64,000 nt of DNA, taken from positions 22,048 to 86,047 of the forward strand of contig CAZLXW010000010.1 in NCBI GenBank assembly GCA_964563505.1. Reading direction: 5' to 3'. Position numbers and translations under genes: made by a program. The stretch comes from UBA1351 sp964563505 (GTDB taxonomy: Bacteria; Bacillota; Clostridia; Lachnospirales; Vallitaleaceae). The first letter of the stretch is position 1; every line of letters begins with the position of its first letter. The notes below the pieces were generated by a model. It was not told where the DNA came from. It did not search any database and saw only the letters and a list, made by a program, of their open reading frames with translations. Of the stretch, positions 34,061 to 43,354 are shown piece after piece.

Positions 34061-35122
34061 CTAAACCTCCCTCAATTTTTCTAGAATCTTTTGATTCTCT
34101 TGAGCCGTTCCAATAGTAATACGAATACATCCGGCCAGATTTCCTGTTGGTGGATAATCCCGTATAAGAATCAACTTCTCTTCTAGCAGTTTTTGAATGC
34201 CTGTACGCTCAACTTTAATAAGCAAAAAGTTTGTTTCACTCTCATAGACTTTTTCTACGAAGGATAATGTCTCAAGATGTCGTTTCATGATTTCTCGTTC
34301 TTTTTTTATTTCTTGAACTTGGTTCATGTAAAACTGATGGTGGTCCAAGACAAAAATAGATGCTTCCTGAGAATAGTTGGATAAATTATAGGGTGGCTTG
34401 CCAATATATAAGGTATCAATCATTTCTTTATTAGCAATGGCATAACCTGTACGAAGTCCTGCCAGCCCATATGCTTTTGAAAAAGAGCGTAAAATGATCA
34501 TGTTTGGATATTTCTCAAAAAGATCTAACATAGTCTCTCCTGAAAACTCAGCATAGACTTCGTCAACAACAACCGGACATTTTGCTTTATCTAAAACTTG
34601 AATAATAGACGCTCGGTCAAGGAGTCCGCCTGTTGGATTATTGGGCGTACAGAGAAAAATAAGTTTAGGGGCTTCGAATTCAATTAAATCTAATAATGCC
34701 GGAATATCATAATGAAATTCATCATCTAATGCATATTCATGGACATAGGCATGATTTAACAATCCGCCAAGTTTATACATACTAAAGGATGGTGTAGGCG
34801 CTAATATAGTTTCTCCCGGTTCAACAAAGACTTTAATAATAATATCAATGATTTGATCCGAACCTACCCCGCATATGACATTTTCTTCGTTAACTTTGTA
34901 TGTCTCGTAGTGTTTTGCAATACGTTGGCGTAACAAAATAGCATCTGTATCTGGATAACGTGTTATATTGTCTTTGTCTTCCATCCATCCTTTCATATGT
35001 TCAACAAAAGCTTCATGGTGGGGATACGGACTCTCATTTGCATCTGCCTTGATTTCATATGGTTTAATCGGTGAATGGTAGGGTTTATAAAATTGCAAGT
35101 CTTTTCGCATATACTTATTCAT
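34061..35122 (-). CDS. hisC: Histidinol-phosphate aminotransferase
   Basis: A PLP-dependent class I aminotransferase of 353 residues. The substrate loop is DANESPYPHH near residue 27. Cofactor contacts are in FLCTPNNPTGG near 152 and VVDEVYAEF near 180. The PLP lysine lies in RSFSKAYGLAGLRTGYA near 215. It overlaps the hisD end by eight bases, indicating translational coupling. Confidence 0.97.
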   Translation of the reverse strand: MNKYMRKDLQFYKPYHSPIKPYEIKADANESPYPHHEAFVEHMKGWMEDKDNITRYPDTDAILLRQRIAKHYETYKVNEENVICGVGSDQIIDIIIKVFVEPGETILAPTPSFSMYKLGGLLNHAYVHEYALDDEFHYDIPALLDLIEFEAPKLIFLCTPNNPTGGLLDRASIIQVLDKAKCPVVVDEVYAEFSGETMLDLFEKYPNMIILRSFSKAYGLAGLRTGYAIANKEMIDTLYIGKPPYNLSNYSQEASIFVLDHHQFYMNQVQEIKKEREIMKRHLETLSFVEKVYESETNFLLIKVERTGIQKLLEEKLILIRDYPPTGNLAGCIRITIGTAQENQKILEKLREV

Positions 35123-36410
35123 CTAAAAACCTCACTTTAATTGCATTAGCATGAGCGGTCAAGGCCTCATTTTCTGCAAAGGTCACAATATCATCTTTTA
35201 AAGAGGCCAGTGCGTCTTCATTATAATATATAATACTGCTCTTCTTAATAAAATCATCAACGGATAATGGTGAGAAAAATCGTGCTGTTCCATTAGTCGG
35301 TAATACATGATTTGGCCCGGCCATATAATCGCCTAATGGCTCCGGGGAGAAGTTACCTAAGAACATGGCACCGGCATGTTTGATTTTATTCATCACCATG
35401 ACAGGTTCTTTTGTACAAATTTCAAGATGCTCTGGTGCAATTTGATCCGAAATAATTATTGCATCTTGAATGGATTTAACCAATACAATGGCTCCATAGT
35501 TTTCTAATGATTTTAACATAATCTCTGTTCGTGACAAGGCATTTGCCTGCTTGTCTAACTCGACTTGAACATCTTCAACCAACTGAGCATCGGTGGTAAC
35601 AAGAACAGAAGATGCGAGTACATCATGTTCAGCTTGTGAAAGCATATCGGCAGCAACGTATTTTGCATCCGCAGTTTCATCGGCGATAATTAAAATCTCT
35701 GAAGGCCCTGCGATGGAATCGATATTGACTTGACCATAGACTTTTTTCTTTGCAAGGGCAACATAAATATTTCCCGGGCCTACAATTTTATCTACTTTTT
35801 GAATAGTTGCTGTTCCGTAAGCCAAGGCAGCAATAGCTTGTGCTCCACCTATTTTAAGTATATTTGTCACACCACATATATGAGCAGCAACAAGAGTTGT
35901 CGGATTAATTTTTCCGGTTTTGAGCATGGGTGTTGTCATGGTAATGTCCTTAACACCCGCAACCCTAGCAGGTATAATGTTCATCAAAACGCTTGATGGA
36001 TAAACAGCGGTACCTCCCGGAACATATACGCCGACACGTTCTATTGGAGAAACTTTTTGACCAAGCATAGTCCCAAATTCATCGGTGTCAAACCATGAGT
36101 ATTGCTTTTGTTTCATATGATAGGTGTAAATCTTATCATATGCACGCTTAATCACACCAATCAATTCCGGACTCACCTGTTCATAAGCTTCTTTAATTTC
36201 TTCATCCGATACAAATAATGATTTTTCGTCTAATGTAACCTGATCAAAGCGTGTGGTATATTCAATCAGTGCTGCATTACCCTTTGTTTTAACATTTTCT
36301 AAAATATCATTGACACGTTTTTCATAATCATCATAGGATGTTTGTTCCCGCTTTGCTAAAAAATCATCAATATTTAATACTGTACTTTCTCGCAAATCAT
36401 AGATTTTCAT
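35115..36410 (-). CDS. hisD: Histidinol dehydrogenase
   Basis: A zinc- and NAD-dependent enzyme that performs the last two oxidations of histidine synthesis. The 431-residue product has PIERVGVYVPGGTAVYPSSV near residue 118 and the GPGNIYVALAKK region. IAGPSEILIIAD is near 235 and the zinc/catalytic histidine block LSQAEHD near 260. A second catalytic pair lies in IAPEHLEI near 325. Normal length and order. Confidence 0.98.
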   Translation of the reverse strand: MKIYDLRESTVLNIDDFLAKREQTSYDDYEKRVNDILENVKTKGNAALIEYTTRFDQVTLDEKSLFVSDEEIKEAYEQVSPELIGVIKRAYDKIYTYHMKQKQYSWFDTDEFGTMLGQKVSPIERVGVYVPGGTAVYPSSVLMNIIPARVAGVKDITMTTPMLKTGKINPTTLVAAHICGVTNILKIGGAQAIAALAYGTATIQKVDKIVGPGNIYVALAKKKVYGQVNIDSIAGPSEILIIADETADAKYVAADMLSQAEHDVLASSVLVTTDAQLVEDVQVELDKQANALSRTEIMLKSLENYGAIVLVKSIQDAIIISDQIAPEHLEICTKEPVMVMNKIKHAGAMFLGNFSPEPLGDYMAGPNHVLPTNGTARFFSPLSVDDFIKKSSIIYYNEDALASLKDDIVTFAENEALTAHANAIKVRFLDE

Positions 36411-36426
36411 GGTCTCACCCTTTCAT

Positions 36427-37062
36427 TTATTGTAGTGAAGCTCTTAATTGTGTTATTATTTTACTAATGCGTTCACTTTCCATTTTCATACTGACACGAT
36501 TAACAACCATACGTGCCGATAATGGACAAATCGTTTCAAGAACAACAAGACCATTTTCTTTAAGCGTTGTTCCGGTTTCTACAATATCAACAATAACTTC
36601 AGATAAACCAACAAGTGGAGCTAATTCAATTGAACCGTTTAGTTTAATAATTTCTACTTTTTGATTCTTTTTATTATAAAAATAGTCTTTTGCAATATTT
36701 GGATATTTTGTAGCTACACGGATGGAATTATTATATTTAAGCTGTTCACTCATAGACTCTGGACCAGCAACAACCATGTTGCATTTACCAAACCCTAAAT
36801 CCACGACTTCATAGAGATTGCGACGTTCTTCTAATATTGTATCTTTACCGACGACCCCGATATCCGCCGCTCCATATTCCACATAAGTTGGAACATCACT
36901 TGCTTTTGCCAAGAAAAATTTTAACTTTAATTCTTCATTGACGAAGATTAATTTACGTGTATCTGTATACATTTCTTCACAGGTAATCCCTTGTTGTTCT
37001 AACATTTTTAATGCTTTTTTTGCTAATCGACCTTTTGCCAAAGCAAATGTTAAATATCGCAT
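36427..37062 (-). CDS. hisG: ATP phosphoribosyltransferase, short catalytic subunit
   Basis: Catalyses the first committed step, joining ATP and PRPP. The 211-residue form lacks the C-terminal ACT-like regulatory domain, so activity and feedback depend on HisZ, which is encoded just upstream. Motifs are LTFALAKGRLAKKALKML at the start, GAADIGVVGKDTI near 65, and the PRPP-binding IVDIVETGTTLKENGL near 160. Its ribosome binding site lies within the end of hisZ. Confidence 0.97.
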   Translation of the reverse strand: MRYLTFALAKGRLAKKALKMLEQQGITCEEMYTDTRKLIFVNEELKLKFFLAKASDVPTYVEYGAADIGVVGKDTILEERRNLYEVVDLGFGKCNMVVAGPESMSEQLKYNNSIRVATKYPNIAKDYFYNKKNQKVEIIKLNGSIELAPLVGLSEVIVDIVETGTTLKENGLVVLETICPLSARMVVNRVSMKMESERISKIITQLRASLQ

Positions 37063-38324
37063 TATAGGCCTCCTTTTGACAGTTCGCTTAAATTTACTGT
37101 CTTTGTGTCGTCTGTTTTCAAATCAATTAATTGAACAGTGTTTGAATCATTGATATAGATCATACCACCAATGGATTTACTTTGACCATATAATTTTCCA
37201 TCGTCTAAACCATGGTTTCGAGTATCTAATTCTACCGTCATTCCCTGACGACGTAAGACTTCTGCTAATTGAATGGCGGTTTTTCGATAAGGTGGCTCAT
37301 AGACGATCAATGTATTAATCGACGGAACTTCAATCGTTATCCCTTGACGTGTAATCGCATTTAATAATTCATCAATACGAATGGCAAATCCGACAGCCGG
37401 CATATCATAAGCGAAGGTACTGAGCAGGGCGTCATAACGGCCCCCATCAACAACACTCACTCCTGTTCCATAGGTATATCCTTTGAATATAACCCCTGTA
37501 TAATATTGTAACTGAGAGACCATGCCTAAATCAAAGGAAACATATTCACTTAAGTCATAGTCTTTGAGGATTTCATAAACCTCTTTAATCCGCTCAATGG
37601 CACCTAGAGCAACAGCATTGGTTGTAAGCTCTTTGGCACGTTCTAACACTTCTTCTTGTCCAAACAAAGTGGGTAATTCAAGTAAACCTTTTTTTGCTGT
37701 TTCATTTATTTTCAGGTCTTCTAACAACTCTTCAATAGCAATGTAATTTTTATCATCAATTAGTTTGCGAACTTCTTCACTAAATTCATTGGATAATCCA
37801 GCTTCTGCTGCTAATCCTTTGAAAAAACCAGCATGACCAATATCAAGTTGAAACTCTTGTAAGCCGGATGCCAGTAAAGCATTAATGGCGAGGGCTATAC
37901 TCTCAGCATCAGCATCGGCATTAGCAATACCGATACATTCAACACCGGCTTGTGTATATTCACGAAGTTTGCCTTGATAGTTTTCATTATTATAAAATAC
38001 ATTCCCAAGATAAGAAAAGCGTTTAGGTGATTTTTCATGATTATAAAACGTTGCTGTGTATCTTGCAATACTTGGGGTTACATCCGGACGCAATGAAAGA
38101 ATATCTCCTTCACGATTAAAAAATTTATATAAATTTTTACTATCCTCTGTACCACGCTCATAATGATATATATCATAATATTCAAAGGTTGGTGTTTGAA
38201 CCTGTTCATAACCATAGTGATTAAATAGATCGAGAATATTGCGTTCAATTTGTTGTTTTTTTCGCGTATCCAAAGGATGAATATCTCTTAATCCTTCAAC
38301 GGTGTGTAATATTTGCTTGTTCAT
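37062..38324 (-). CDS. hisZ: ATP phosphoribosyltransferase regulatory subunit
   Basis: HisZ is a class II histidyl-tRNA-synthetase paralogue that activates short HisG and carries histidine feedback inhibition. The 420-residue product begins with GLRDIHPLDTRKKQQIE. Motif 2-like LSLRPDVTPSIARY lies near residue 75. YTQAGVECIG and VSVVDGGRYDALL are also seen. It is the first gene of the operon, and no T-box leader precedes it. Confidence 0.93.
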   Translation of the reverse strand: MNKQILHTVEGLRDIHPLDTRKKQQIERNILDLFNHYGYEQVQTPTFEYYDIYHYERGTEDSKNLYKFFNREGDILSLRPDVTPSIARYTATFYNHEKSPKRFSYLGNVFYNNENYQGKLREYTQAGVECIGIANADADAESIALAINALLASGLQEFQLDIGHAGFFKGLAAEAGLSNEFSEEVRKLIDDKNYIAIEELLEDLKINETAKKGLLELPTLFGQEEVLERAKELTTNAVALGAIERIKEVYEILKDYDLSEYVSFDLGMVSQLQYYTGVIFKGYTYGTGVSVVDGGRYDALLSTFAYDMPAVGFAIRIDELLNAITRQGITIEVPSINTLIVYEPPYRKTAIQLAEVLRRQGMTVELDTRNHGLDDGKLYGQSKSIGGMIYINDSNTVQLIDLKTDDTKTVNLSELSKGGL

Positions 38325-38387
38325 TTCTTCACTCCTTGCTTTATTATGGTAAAGTGCTAATCTGCTAATTTATTAAACTTGTTTTTT

Positions 38388-38416
38388 ATTATATGGGATG
38401 ATCTTATCCTTGTCAA
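38388..38416 (-). promoter_or_regulatory. Consensus promoter of the his operon
   Basis: Perfect TTGACA and TATAAT with a 17-base spacer on the minus strand. The leader to the hisZ start is only about 57 bases. It contains a tandem TGCTAAT repeat on the plus strand (38355-38361 and 38363-38369), which may be an operator. Confidence 0.85.
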
Positions 38417-38434
38417 TTGTTTTTCGGAATCTTT

Positions 38435-38965
38435 TTAAGTTTCTTGGAGAAAGCGGTCGAGGGCATCAATATAATGGACAATATAACCATCTTTATTATG
38501 AACTTGATAAAAGGCTGTAAACTCCTCATATGGAATCGACTTAGGACCACCGTCATTCGATATGGCTATCTTTTTTTCAATAAAGGTAAATGGAACAAAA
38601 AAGATGGCGTCTTCACAACTAAAATGAATTAAAAAAAAGGCAATCCCTTCTTGTTTCTCAAAATCCTTCATAAAATCAATTTGATGATGATGAATGTTTT
38701 TAAGCGGAAATCGTTTAAGTTTCGTTTCCTTGGCATCAAAACAAATGGGATAGCCTTGCACAAGTCCAATATAATCAACTGTAGACCGTTCTTCAAAAAA
38801 AGCCTTTTTAATATTTCCATTAACCGAATCAAGTTCGACCGGTTTAATGGGTGTCGGTATTTTTTGAATCAACCCCAACTGATGTTCTCGATATTTCACA
38901 TTGGTTAAATTTATGTATTCTTCTAAGGCACTTCCTCGAAGTCCTCGGCTACGATAATAGGCCAT
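38435..38965 (-). CDS. recU: Holliday junction resolvase RecU
   Basis: RecU cleaves four-way junctions in Firmicutes recombination. ATG 38965 (MAYYRSRGLRGSALEEYINL) follows AGAAGG inside the end of queG; the longer in-frame reading is rejected. The 176-residue product has the nuclease core ERSTVDYIGLV near residue 55 and CFDAKETKLKRFPL near 75. The latter carries the PD-(D/E)xK-type metal ligands. It lies directly upstream of the his promoter, with no clear terminator. Confidence 0.9.
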   Translation of the reverse strand: MAYYRSRGLRGSALEEYINLTNVKYREHQLGLIQKIPTPIKPVELDSVNGNIKKAFFEERSTVDYIGLVQGYPICFDAKETKLKRFPLKNIHHHQIDFMKDFEKQEGIAFFLIHFSCEDAIFFVPFTFIEKKIAISNDGGPKSIPYEEFTAFYQVHNKDGYIVHYIDALDRFLQET

Positions 38966-38966
38966 T

Positions 38967-39935
38967 TTATTTACCTTCTCTTTCTTTTTGTATTTGGTAA
39001 ATATTTCGTTTGAAACGTTTATTCCCAATCCAACCGGCGGATGTTTGACCGAATTTTTCTTTAAAACCTCGATTGGATAAAGCTAGGAGATCATTAATCT
39101 TTTGATTGGGTTCAACAAGCGCTTTATGGTCATATGCATCAAGTCTTATACCATTTAAGGGACATACCCGTTGACATGTATCACATCCATAGACATAACC
39201 ATCTAAGGTCAAATCGTCACCAAGCTCATTAAGGGTTTCATCCCATTTTTTAGACTGGGTCAAAAAAGAGATACACCGTTTTGATGTTAATCGACCAAAG
39301 GTCTGAATGGCATGATTGGGACAACTTCTTGCACACCGCCCACATGTTTGACAAAAAGGATGAAAATACCTTTGATATTCATCGAATGATTCAATAGCTT
39401 TTGTCTCAATGCCCAAATCTAAATCCGTTAAAATGTAACCGATATAAAAGCGTGAACCGAACTTTGGATGAATGAGCAAACTATTTCGACCAATTTTTAC
39501 TAATCCCGTTCGAAGTAAAATCGATTTATCATTTAAGGGCCCCATATCTGAATAGGCTTTCGTATTCGTGGCATAGGTCCTTTGTAGATAGGCCTCCAAT
39601 TGATGACATTGCTTTAGAACCCCTTCATGATAGTCAGTGAAAATAGATGATTTTGAAATACGCACCTCGTCGGATTGCAATTGGTCATTCTTCGAGAAGT
39701 CCATATGATATGGATATATAAGTGCAATTATTGTTTTCGCATGATCTAAATGTATGGAAGGATTATAAGTTTCCGATGTTGTCAACTTATTATCGACATC
39801 GAGATAACACTTAGTCGCCTGCTTCCTCTCTTTAATAAAATTGGCATAACCAATGTTAGGCTTTGCATCGCAAAACCCAATATCAGCTATACCAATTGAT
39901 TGTGCATATTCTTGAATACTATTTTGTCGTGTCAT
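38967..39935 (-). CDS. queG: Epoxyqueuosine reductase QueG
   Basis: A cobalamin- and iron-sulfur-dependent enzyme for the last step of queuosine formation in tRNA. The 322-residue product carries two [4Fe-4S] motifs, CQTCGRCARSCPNHAI near residue 197 and CDTCQRVCPLN near 255. The N-terminal cobalamin-binding region includes YSDMGPLNDKSILLRTGLV. It overlaps the pseudouridine synthase gene by four bases and recU by none. Confidence 0.94.
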   Translation of the reverse strand: MTRQNSIQEYAQSIGIADIGFCDAKPNIGYANFIKERKQATKCYLDVDNKLTTSETYNPSIHLDHAKTIIALIYPYHMDFSKNDQLQSDEVRISKSSIFTDYHEGVLKQCHQLEAYLQRTYATNTKAYSDMGPLNDKSILLRTGLVKIGRNSLLIHPKFGSRFYIGYILTDLDLGIETKAIESFDEYQRYFHPFCQTCGRCARSCPNHAIQTFGRLTSKRCISFLTQSKKWDETLNELGDDLTLDGYVYGCDTCQRVCPLNGIRLDAYDHKALVEPNQKINDLLALSNRGFKEKFGQTSAGWIGNKRFKRNIYQIQKEREGK

Positions 39936-40936
39936 AAAAGATCACCTTTTCCTAAAAGTGTTCTAAATTCCTTGGGATAAGGAGCAATAAATGTTTTGTC
40001 AATGAGATAGGCTAATGGATCATCAACATTTAAGAATGTGTAGGAATAACTATGTAACAATTGATTATTAATGCCATATTTTTTCAAAAAGTATGTATTG
40101 CGTTGACTATCACCATACTTCAAATCTCCAATTATCGGATGATGAATGCTTGATAAATGATGGCGAATCTGATGAGTTTTACCTGTATGAAGTTCAACAT
40201 CAACAAGGGTATAATCTTCATCAGCGTGATAATCGATTGGATGAATGACCGTATGTATATAATCATCCGCTTTATCCATTGTCATTGTCACTTGATTATT
40301 TTTATCTTTTTTCTGATAGCCTTTAAGTTCAATCGAACTATTTAGGCGTCCAAGGACAAGAGCACGATAGCGTTTATCCACCTGATGATTTTTAATACTT
40401 TCATTCATACGCCGAAGAGCTAACGCATTTTTTCCGATGATGAGGAGTCCGCTTGTATTTCGGTCGAGCCGATTACACACACCATACCGGTCTAACAGTT
40501 TGTCATAGACAATCCCTTGAGCTTTTGCATACTGACCATATTGATCAACCACATTGACATTTTTTCCATTAGGTTGAGATAATACGTCCTTAGGTTTTGA
40601 GTAAATCAACACATGGCTATCTTCATATATAATATGATTTTTCAAAAGCGTCTGTCTTGTCAGCACATCCTTTATTTCAGCATTAGCCTTACTTGATTCA
40701 ATCCCGGCAAATTTGTTAAAGGTCTCGTCGGCAAGGTAAAACTGAAGTGAATCTCCAAGTCGGCATCGTTCATCACCTTTAAGTTTTTTTTCATTTAATA
40801 CAATATTTTTCTTGCGAAACATTTTAAAGATAAAGGATTTTTTGGCATTTTTTAAGACTTTGAAACAAATCTTGTCCACACGTTCGCCGGCATATTGTTT
40901 TGTGATCTCTATCGATTTCATATATATATCATCCAT
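39932..40936 (-). CDS. RluA-family pseudouridine synthase
   Basis: Isomerises uridine in ribosomal or transfer RNA. The 334-residue product has an N-terminal S4-like segment (GERVDKICFKVLKNAK). The catalytic aspartate lies in the RluA motif CNRLDRNTSGLLI near residue 145. LHTGKTHQIRHHLSSIHHPI near 240 is also conserved. RluC- or RluD-type specificity cannot be fixed from sequence alone. The start may be 40936 or 40921; neither has a strong ribosome binding site. Confidence 0.92.
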   Translation of the reverse strand: MDDIYMKSIEITKQYAGERVDKICFKVLKNAKKSFIFKMFRKKNIVLNEKKLKGDERCRLGDSLQFYLADETFNKFAGIESSKANAEIKDVLTRQTLLKNHIIYEDSHVLIYSKPKDVLSQPNGKNVNVVDQYGQYAKAQGIVYDKLLDRYGVCNRLDRNTSGLLIIGKNALALRRMNESIKNHQVDKRYRALVLGRLNSSIELKGYQKKDKNNQVTMTMDKADDYIHTVIHPIDYHADEDYTLVDVELHTGKTHQIRHHLSSIHHPIIGDLKYGDSQRNTYFLKKYGINNQLLHSYSYTFLNVDDPLAYLIDKTFIAPYPKEFRTLLGKGDLL

Positions 40937-40939
40937 TCA

Positions 40940-41551
40940 TTAATGCACTTTAATAATAATTGCTTCTGCTAATCGCTCCATTTTAGATTCATCAGCCCCA
41001 TGAACTTGAGATTTTATCTTGGTTTTAAGGTCTAAGCAGAATTGATCATAATCCTTATAAATTTTAACGGGCTCATGATGCCCTTTAGGTTGAATAATGG
41101 ATTCGATGATTTTTTTTGCTTGAGTGGGATTATTTTTTTCTAAAATCAATCCATATACGCCAACGGATGTAATGACTAAACTCTGAAAAAAATAAGTCCT
41201 TTTTCCACGAATAATTGGTAATTCACCAAGGACCAAAAAGTCATCACTTATTGTCGCCACACGACTGAAGGCTTCTTCGTTCAAAGGTTTATAGCCGGAA
41301 AAACTTATTGCTTTAGCTAAAAACTGGGCAAATGGCAGAATGAGCAATGCACTCACTACCATAAACATGGGTTCAACATCTGAAAATACAGTTTTTCCAA
41401 GTGCAAATGTTAGAAGACATATAATGAGCATGATAAGAGCCCATTGATAATTATGTCGCTTCATATAACGTGTGTATCCATATTCTCCACGTAGGCGTTC
41501 TTTTCCACTACTTTTTTGATTATTTACCTGTGTGCCCAAAGCCGCCTTCAC
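40940..41551 (-). CDS. Conserved-looking membrane protein of unknown function
   Basis: The product has two adjacent hydrophobic helices (about residues 36-52 and 58-78 of the longest form), then a soluble domain of about 120 residues. I recognise no family. The start is uncertain. A GTG at 41551 lies inside dut and is the longest form (203 residues). ATG 41464 (MKRHNYQWALIML) starts just before the first helix but lacks a nearby ribosome binding site. The gene is packed between dut and the pseudouridine synthase, so it is probably cotranscribed. Confidence 0.6.
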   Translation of the reverse strand: MKAALGTQVNNQKSSGKERLRGEYGYTRYMKRHNYQWALIMLIICLLTFALGKTVFSDVEPMFMVVSALLILPFAQFLAKAISFSGYKPLNEEAFSRVATISDDFLVLGELPIIRGKRTYFFQSLVITSVGVYGLILEKNNPTQAKKIIESIIQPKGHHEPVKIYKDYDQFCLDLKTKIKSQVHGADESKMERLAEAIIIKVH

Positions 41552-41969
41552 CTCGTAGACTCTCTTCTAATTGATTCGTTTCTTCAAACACCCCATGTAC
41601 AATAGGGTTAAATACCATTTGTGCAATACGCTCCCCGTGAATAATGGAAAAATTATCACTTCCATGATTAATCATGATAATCTTAATCTCGCCACGATAA
41701 TCTGCGTCAATGGTTCCCGGTGTATTGACTAAAGAAATTCCATGCTTTAACGCTAGACCGCTACGTGGACGAATCTGTGCTTCATAACCATCAGGAATGG
41801 CAATTTTAATCCCGGTTGGAACTAATGTTATCTGACCGGGCTCTAGAATTTTATCTTTATCCAAGCAGGCATATAAATCCATACCGGCTGAGTGTTCCGT
41901 TTGATATGCAGGTAAGTTGAGTGTCTTTCCTTCTTCTGTTCGTTCAACAAAAACTTTTATCTTTTCCAT
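41520..41969 (-). CDS. dut: dUTP diphosphatase
   Basis: Trimeric dUTPase that keeps uracil out of DNA and makes dUMP for thymidylate. The 149-residue product has the five conserved motifs, including SAGMDLYA, RPRSGLALKHGI, NTPGTIDADYRGEI and the C-terminal GGFGHTG arm that closes the active site. Normal length. Confidence 0.97.
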   Translation of the reverse strand: MEKIKVFVERTEEGKTLNLPAYQTEHSAGMDLYACLDKDKILEPGQITLVPTGIKIAIPDGYEAQIRPRSGLALKHGISLVNTPGTIDADYRGEIKIIMINHGSDNFSIIHGERIAQMVFNPIVHGVFEETNQLEESLRGEGGFGHTGK

Positions 41970-41995
41970 CGTCTCTCCTCGTTTCTATTCATCTA

Positions 41996-43237
41996 CTATA
42001 ACTTATCAATGTCTTCTTCAAATGGTGTTGCTAAGGTAATACTTTCCTGATTATATTGAAATGTTTCACGTATCAGTCGATTAACATCATCAAGAGAAAC
42101 ATTGTTGACACCCTCAATGAGGTCATCCATGGACGTGATATCATTTTTCAAAAGACTACCTTTTCCATAATGGGACATACGTGCCCCCATGTTTTCCATA
42201 CCGATAATTGTATTGCTTTTTAGCTGTTCTTTTGTTTCAAGTAATTCACGCGCGGTTATTCCATTATTAAGGAGTTTATCTACCTCGTGTCGAATTGCAC
42301 CATATAATTGTGGAATTTGTGCTGCGCTTGTTGCCGCATAGGTTGTAAATAGGCCTGTTTGATAAAAGGTTTCTACATAGCTATAAATGGAGTAGGCCAG
42401 TCCCTCTTCTTCTCGAACACTTTGAAAGAGTCGACTGTTTAATCCACCACCGACAATGGCACTTAATATATTCATACCATAAGTATCTTCATGGAAATAA
42501 TCAATTGATGGATAGCTAATCGCAAGGTGTCCCTGTTCAATATCTTTTTTGAAAACTTTTTTTCCGGGTGCGTATAAAATAGGAGATGTACGACGTATCT
42601 TTTCTCCGGAAGTGATATCGGAAAAGGCATCTTCAAGCTTTTTCACAATTTTTTCGAAGTTAATCTTCCCAACAATTGAGACGACCATGTTATCTCCAAC
42701 ATAACGTGATGCAACATAGTCTTGTAACATTTTTTTATTCATGTTTTTTATTGTTTCTTTAGTCCCTATAATATTATAACCGATTGCATGATTCGGCCAA
42801 ATCGTCGCATGCATTTCATCAAGCACAATTTCTTCCGGACTATCTTCATACATGGAATATTCTTCTAAAATAATCCCTTTTTCTTTTTCAATATCTTCTT
42901 CCAAAAAGTTAGAATGTTGAATCATGTCTGATAAAATATCAATAACTTCATCGAGGTGCTCATCAAGTACATGGGCGTAAAAACACACATATTCTTTGGA
43001 TGTATATGCGTTTATTCTTCCACCAATACGGCTCATTGTATCGGCTAATTGTCGCGCTGTATACTTGGGTGTTCCTTTAAAAAACATATGCTCAATAAAA
43101 TGGGTGATTCCATTATTGATTAAGTTCTCATCAACGGATCCGACTTTTATATAGATGCCAATGGAGACAGACCTTACAAAAGGTACTTCTTCTCCAATAA
43201 TACGCATATGATTCGATAGTTCTTTGTTATATAACAA
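41996..43237 (-). CDS. M16-family zinc metalloprotease, TTG start
   Basis: A pitrilysin-type peptidase of about 413 residues. The inverted zinc motif HFIEHMFFKGT is at about residue 45, with the downstream glutamate in KEKGIILEEYSMYEDSP. The second M16 domain has YGMNILSAIVGGGLNSRLF. I chose TTG 43237 because AGGAGG lies six bases before it. The upstream in-frame ATGs would place the ribosome binding site inside the coding region. Linkage to pnp is frequent in Firmicutes. The substrate is unknown. Confidence 0.9.
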   Translation of the reverse strand: MLYNKELSNHMRIIGEEVPFVRSVSIGIYIKVGSVDENLINNGITHFIEHMFFKGTPKYTARQLADTMSRIGGRINAYTSKEYVCFYAHVLDEHLDEVIDILSDMIQHSNFLEEDIEKEKGIILEEYSMYEDSPEEIVLDEMHATIWPNHAIGYNIIGTKETIKNMNKKMLQDYVASRYVGDNMVVSIVGKINFEKIVKKLEDAFSDITSGEKIRRTSPILYAPGKKVFKKDIEQGHLAISYPSIDYFHEDTYGMNILSAIVGGGLNSRLFQSVREEEGLAYSIYSYVETFYQTGLFTTYAATSAAQIPQLYGAIRHEVDKLLNNGITARELLETKEQLKSNTIIGMENMGARMSHYGKGSLLKNDITSMDDLIEGVNNVSLDDVNRLIRETFQYNQESITLATPFEEDIDKL

Positions 43238-43249
43238 GTAATTCCTCCT

Positions 43250-43313
43250 ATAGCTAAACATAAATTTCAGGGAAAACACAAACGAGGTTTATGTTTTCCC
43301 TAAGATTAGCTAT
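43250..43313 (-). repeat. Nested hairpin between pnp and the M16 protease gene
   Basis: Outer arms ATAGCTAA / TTAGCTAT (43250-43257, 43306-43313) enclose GGGAAAACA / TGTTTTCCC (43270-43278, 43292-43300) and AAAC / GTTT (43280-43283, 43287-43290) around a three-base loop. On the transcript the outer arm ends directly beside the AGGAGG of the M16 gene. No T-run follows, so it is not a typical terminator. Confidence 0.7.
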
Positions 43314-43333
43314 TTATTCAACGATGTTTATTG

Positions 43334-43354
43334 GATTAACGAGTTTGGTTAATC
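43334..43354 (-). repeat. Short hairpin over the pnp stop codon
   Basis: GATTAAC and GTTAATC (43334-43340, 43348-43354) pair across a seven-base loop. The 3' arm on the plus strand covers the pnp stop codon (43349-43351). It may protect the pnp 3' end or be an intercistronic processing site. Confidence 0.5.

Noticed and set aside
37062..38324. Histidyl-tRNA synthetase
   Set aside because: The class II-like protein is directly upstream of a short HisG that needs HisZ, and lies at the head of the his operon, so HisZ is the better call.
38325..38434. Possible T-box or other long leader before the his operon
   Set aside because: The promoter leaves a leader of only about 57 bases, too short for a T-box, and no T-box sequence was seen.
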